Source of the DNA: Parapontixanthobacter aurantiacus
Lineage (GTDB): Bacteria; Pseudomonadota; Alphaproteobacteria; Sphingomonadales; Sphingomonadaceae
DNA: 64,000 bases
NCBI RefSeq assembly: GCF_009827635.1
Contig: NZ_WTYW01000001.1
Location: 1,506,001 to 1,570,000, forward strand
Reading direction: 5' to 3'
The translations under genes and the position numbers were made by a program. Below are positions 62,122 through 64,000 of the stretch, piece by piece (within the stretch, counting starts at the first letter, position 1; each line of letters begins with the position of its first letter). The notes beneath the pieces were generated by a model. It saw only the letters and a list, made by a program, of their open reading frames with translations, was not told where the DNA came from and made no database searches.

Positions 62122-62879
62122 GCTGTCGCTCCTTGCGAGATTGCGCCGCGGCGCTTCGCCGGCAGCGCCCACCAGGGGGTCTGCGGGCTGCAATGGTGCT
62201 CGTGATGATAGCCGAAATGGAAACACGTCGCGAGGCTAGTCGCGGTGCCGAAGGCGTCGCTACGGGCATTGTGGCGGTCGGCGAACGGCTCGCCCGCCTG
62301 CGTATGCGGGCGATAGGTCCCGAAATAGAAGAGCTGCATCGAACTCGCGATGGCGGGCAGGCCGTAAAGCAGCACGATCTTCTCCATCGGGACGCCGAGC
62401 GCAAGCCAATAGAAGGTGACGACGGTGCTTACGAACAGGATAGAACGCCAGCCGAAATAGCGTTTGATGAACGTGCCGTACCAGCGCAGCGGATCGCGCG
62501 GATTGGCCTCGTCGAAATCGGGATCGCCTTCGCGCCCTGCCAGCTTGTGATGGGCGAAATGGGCATCGCGCATTTTCTTCCAGGCAAACCCTGCATAAAG
62601 GAACAGGAGCGCCCCGCCGATCATACCGTTCGCACGCTTCGCCCCAGGCAGAAGCGAGCCGTGCATCGCGTCGTGGCTGATGATGAAGAGGCCCACTGAC
62701 AGCCAGCACTGAACCACCGCCATCCCGAGCGCGAGCGGCAGGCTGCGCCAGGTCAGATCAAAAGCGAACATCGCGTAGAAATGGATCGCAAGCCAGCTCG
62801 CGACTATCAGCGCGGCGAGGCCGAGCCCGATCGCGCCCTGATGGGGCAGCGCGGCGTTCGATGATGGCGAGCGGGACAT
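62118..62879 (-). CDS. crtW: Beta-carotene 4-ketolase CrtW
   Basis: A 253-residue membrane di-iron oxygenase. Histidine boxes are 'SHDAMHGS', 'HFAHHK' and 'FHFGYHHEHH', with 'FGTYRPH' and 'FADRHNARS' as CrtW hallmarks. It adds the C4 keto group to beta-carotene or zeaxanthin. The ATG at 62879 has no ribosome site, but a good -10/-35 pair ends 9 bases upstream, so the message may be leaderless. It is coupled to crtZ. Confidence 0.92.
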   Translation of the reverse strand: MSRSPSSNAALPHQGAIGLGLAALIVASWLAIHFYAMFAFDLTWRSLPLALGMAVVQCWLSVGLFIISHDAMHGSLLPGAKRANGMIGGALLFLYAGFAWKKMRDAHFAHHKLAGREGDPDFDEANPRDPLRWYGTFIKRYFGWRSILFVSTVVTFYWLALGVPMEKIVLLYGLPAIASSMQLFYFGTYRPHTQAGEPFADRHNARSDAFGTATSLATCFHFGYHHEHHCSPQTPWWALPAKRRGAISQGATA

Positions 62880-62888
62880 TTGGGTAAC

Positions 62889-62917
62889 AATATAGGGCCG
62901 ATTGGCCGATGTTGGAA
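62889..62917 (-). promoter_or_regulatory. Putative sigma-70 promoter of crtW-crtZ, leaderless transcript
   Basis: On the minus strand, TTCCAA (62917-62912) and TATATT (62894-62889) are separated by 17 bases. The -10 ends 9 bases before the crtW ATG, so transcription would begin at or next to the start codon. The -35 is only a partial match. Confidence 0.5.
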
Positions 62918-62937
62918 GCCGATGCTTCCCGCGCGCT

Positions 62938-63336
62938 CTATTTCTCAGGGAAGAAATGCCGTGCGATTTCCTGCCCGATGCGCGCCGGACGCAGGGTTTC
63001 GGCATCGATGCAGCACCAGCTCGAATTTATTTCCGCAAGCACTTCGCCGCCCCGCTCGATAATCGTGCGATAGAAGGCGCGCGCACCCTTCGTGCTTTCC
63101 AGCACGGTGCGGGCGATCACGTCATCCTCGAGGAAGGCGGGTTTGCGATAGGTAATCTCGTGCTTCAGCGCGACCCAGGCGCGGCTAGCGACCGCTTCTG
63201 CCGGAGCGAACTTCTTCCAGTGCGAAAGGACCGCATCCTGCACCCAGCCCAGATAGCGGGCATTGTTGACGTGGCCCATGAAGTCGATGTCGTCGGGCGT
63301 AATCTTGATCGGATGGGCGAAAGGGGATGCTGACAT
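62938..63336 (-). CDS. Acyl-CoA thioesterase, 4HBT hotdog fold
   Basis: A 132-residue thioesterase of the 4-hydroxybenzoyl-CoA thioesterase / YbgC-FadM type. 'DIDFMGHVNNARYLGWVQDA' (residues 16-35) holds the active-site region with the Asp and the HVNNARY motif, and 'HEITYRKPAFLEDDV' follows. It is cytosolic and acts on an acyl-CoA or acyl-ACP substrate that cannot be named. It lies 58 bases upstream of crtW on the same strand, with the crtW promoter in between. Confidence 0.88.
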   Translation of the reverse strand: MSASPFAHPIKITPDDIDFMGHVNNARYLGWVQDAVLSHWKKFAPAEAVASRAWVALKHEITYRKPAFLEDDVIARTVLESTKGARAFYRTIIERGGEVLAEINSSWCCIDAETLRPARIGQEIARHFFPEK

Positions 63337-63440
63337 GACTGTAAGTTAGCAGCATATAGGTTACCTTTCCATGACTCATGCATTCGTGTTGGCCGAGTTT
63401 CTTGCCAGTGTGACGAGGACGCCGCTATTTTCCCTTCGCA

Positions 63441-64000
63441 ATGGCCAGCAAACCCCGCACGCTTTACGAGAAAATCTGGGACGATCACGTCGTCGAACGG
63501 CGCGAGGACGGCACCTGCCTTGTCTATATCGACCGGCATCTCGTCCACGAGGTCACCAGCCCGCAGGCGTTCGAGGCATTGCGTCTAGCGGGGCGCAAGG
63601 TGCGCCGCCCCGACCTGACGCTCGCCGTTCCCGATCACAACGTGCCCACGACCGCCCGGCGCGGTCCGGATGGGGCTCGCCTGCCGGTCGAGGACCCGCA
63701 GAGCGCCGCGCAGCTCGCCGCGCTCGAAAGAAACGCGCCCGACTTCGGCATCCGCTACATCGATGCGGTGGCAGCGGAACAGGGCATCGTCCATGTCGTC
63801 GGCCCGGAGCAGGGCTTTTCCCTGCCGGGTTCGACGATCGTCTGCGGCGATTCGCATACTGCCGCGCATGGCGGGATCGGCGCGCTCGCCTTCGGAATTG
63901 GCACGAGCGAGGTCGAGCACGTGCTCGCGACCCAGACCCTGCTGCTATCCCCGTCGAAAACGATGGAAGTGCGCGTCGAGGGCACGCTCGGGCCGGGCGT
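63441..64000 (+). CDS. leuC: 3-isopropylmalate dehydratase large subunit, N-terminal part
   Basis: The frame runs from ATG 63441 off the right edge (186 complete codons). The sequence '[15 protein letters not shown]', '[20 protein letters not shown]', 'PDHNVPT' and '[22 protein letters not shown]' is that of LeuC. The last stretch supplies the first Fe-S cysteine region and substrate-binding residues. With LeuD it isomerises 2-isopropylmalate in leucine synthesis. It is truncated only by the window end. No clear ribosome site is seen upstream. Confidence 0.95.
   Translation, partial: MASKPRTLYEKIWDDHVVERREDGTCLVYIDRHLVHEVTSPQAFEALRLAGRKVRRPDLTLAVPDHNVPTTARRGPDGARLPVEDPQSAAQLAALERNAPDFGIRYIDAVAAEQGIVHVVGPEQGFSLPGSTIVCGDSHTAAHGGIGALAFGIGTSEVEHVLATQTLLLSPSKTMEVRVEGTLGPG

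Overview
The window looks like the chromosome of an alphaproteobacterium of the Sphingomonadales, probably Erythrobacteraceae-like. The evidence is a Caulobacter-type D-xylose oxidation pathway, the cell-cycle regulator GcrA, a large TonB-dependent receptor next to flavin halogenases, a PEPxxWA-CTERM protein, a CrtW/CrtZ ketocarotenoid pair and a sigma-54 controlled psp operon. No rRNA, phage, insertion sequence or CRISPR array was seen.

Positions 1-34.7 kb form a plant-polysaccharide (xylan) utilisation island. After the tail of a GH3 glucosidase and a GH5 cellulase come a GH43 xylosidase, a GH5 mannanase-like lipoprotein, a sialate-O-acetylesterase-type esterase, a GH67 alpha-glucuronidase, two tandem GH3 enzymes and a GH10 xylanase. 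With them is every step of the non-phosphorylative (Weimberg) xylose pathway: dehydrogenase, lactonase, xylonate dehydratase, 2-keto-3-deoxyxylonate dehydratase and alpha-ketoglutarate semialdehyde dehydrogenase, plus an MFS sugar importer and a LacI-family repressor (XylR-like). A palindrome close to TGGTAGCGCTACCA lies in each of the four divergent promoter regions (3456, 14657, 24391, 33081). This ties the hydrolases, catabolic genes, transporter, TonB receptor and flavin-halogenase genes into one probable regulon. The halogenase part (24.5-31.6 kb) holds three intact-looking halogenases, one degenerate paralogue and a cupin/JmjC-like gene broken by a single in-frame TAG.

Positions 35-55 kb are core genome: tRNA-Ser(CGA), hspQ, an ABC-2 permease, gcrA, a DUF1993 gene, a DUF481 outer-membrane protein with an internal triple repeat, rimK with an aspartic-protease partner, pnp, rpsO, truB, glpD, a site-2 protease, tdk, and the transcription/translation operon rimP-nusA-ylxR-infB-(DUF1697)-rbfA.

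Positions 55-59.5 kb hold an enlarged phage-shock (psp) locus. pspF diverges from a near-perfect sigma-54 promoter that drives a 50-residue membrane peptide, pspA, pspB and pspC. Five further small single-span membrane proteins follow, and these repeat the PspB coiled-coil signature. The last part contains sufE, an unrecognised membrane protein, a PEPxxWA-CTERM protein, crtW-crtZ, a thioesterase and the start of leuC.
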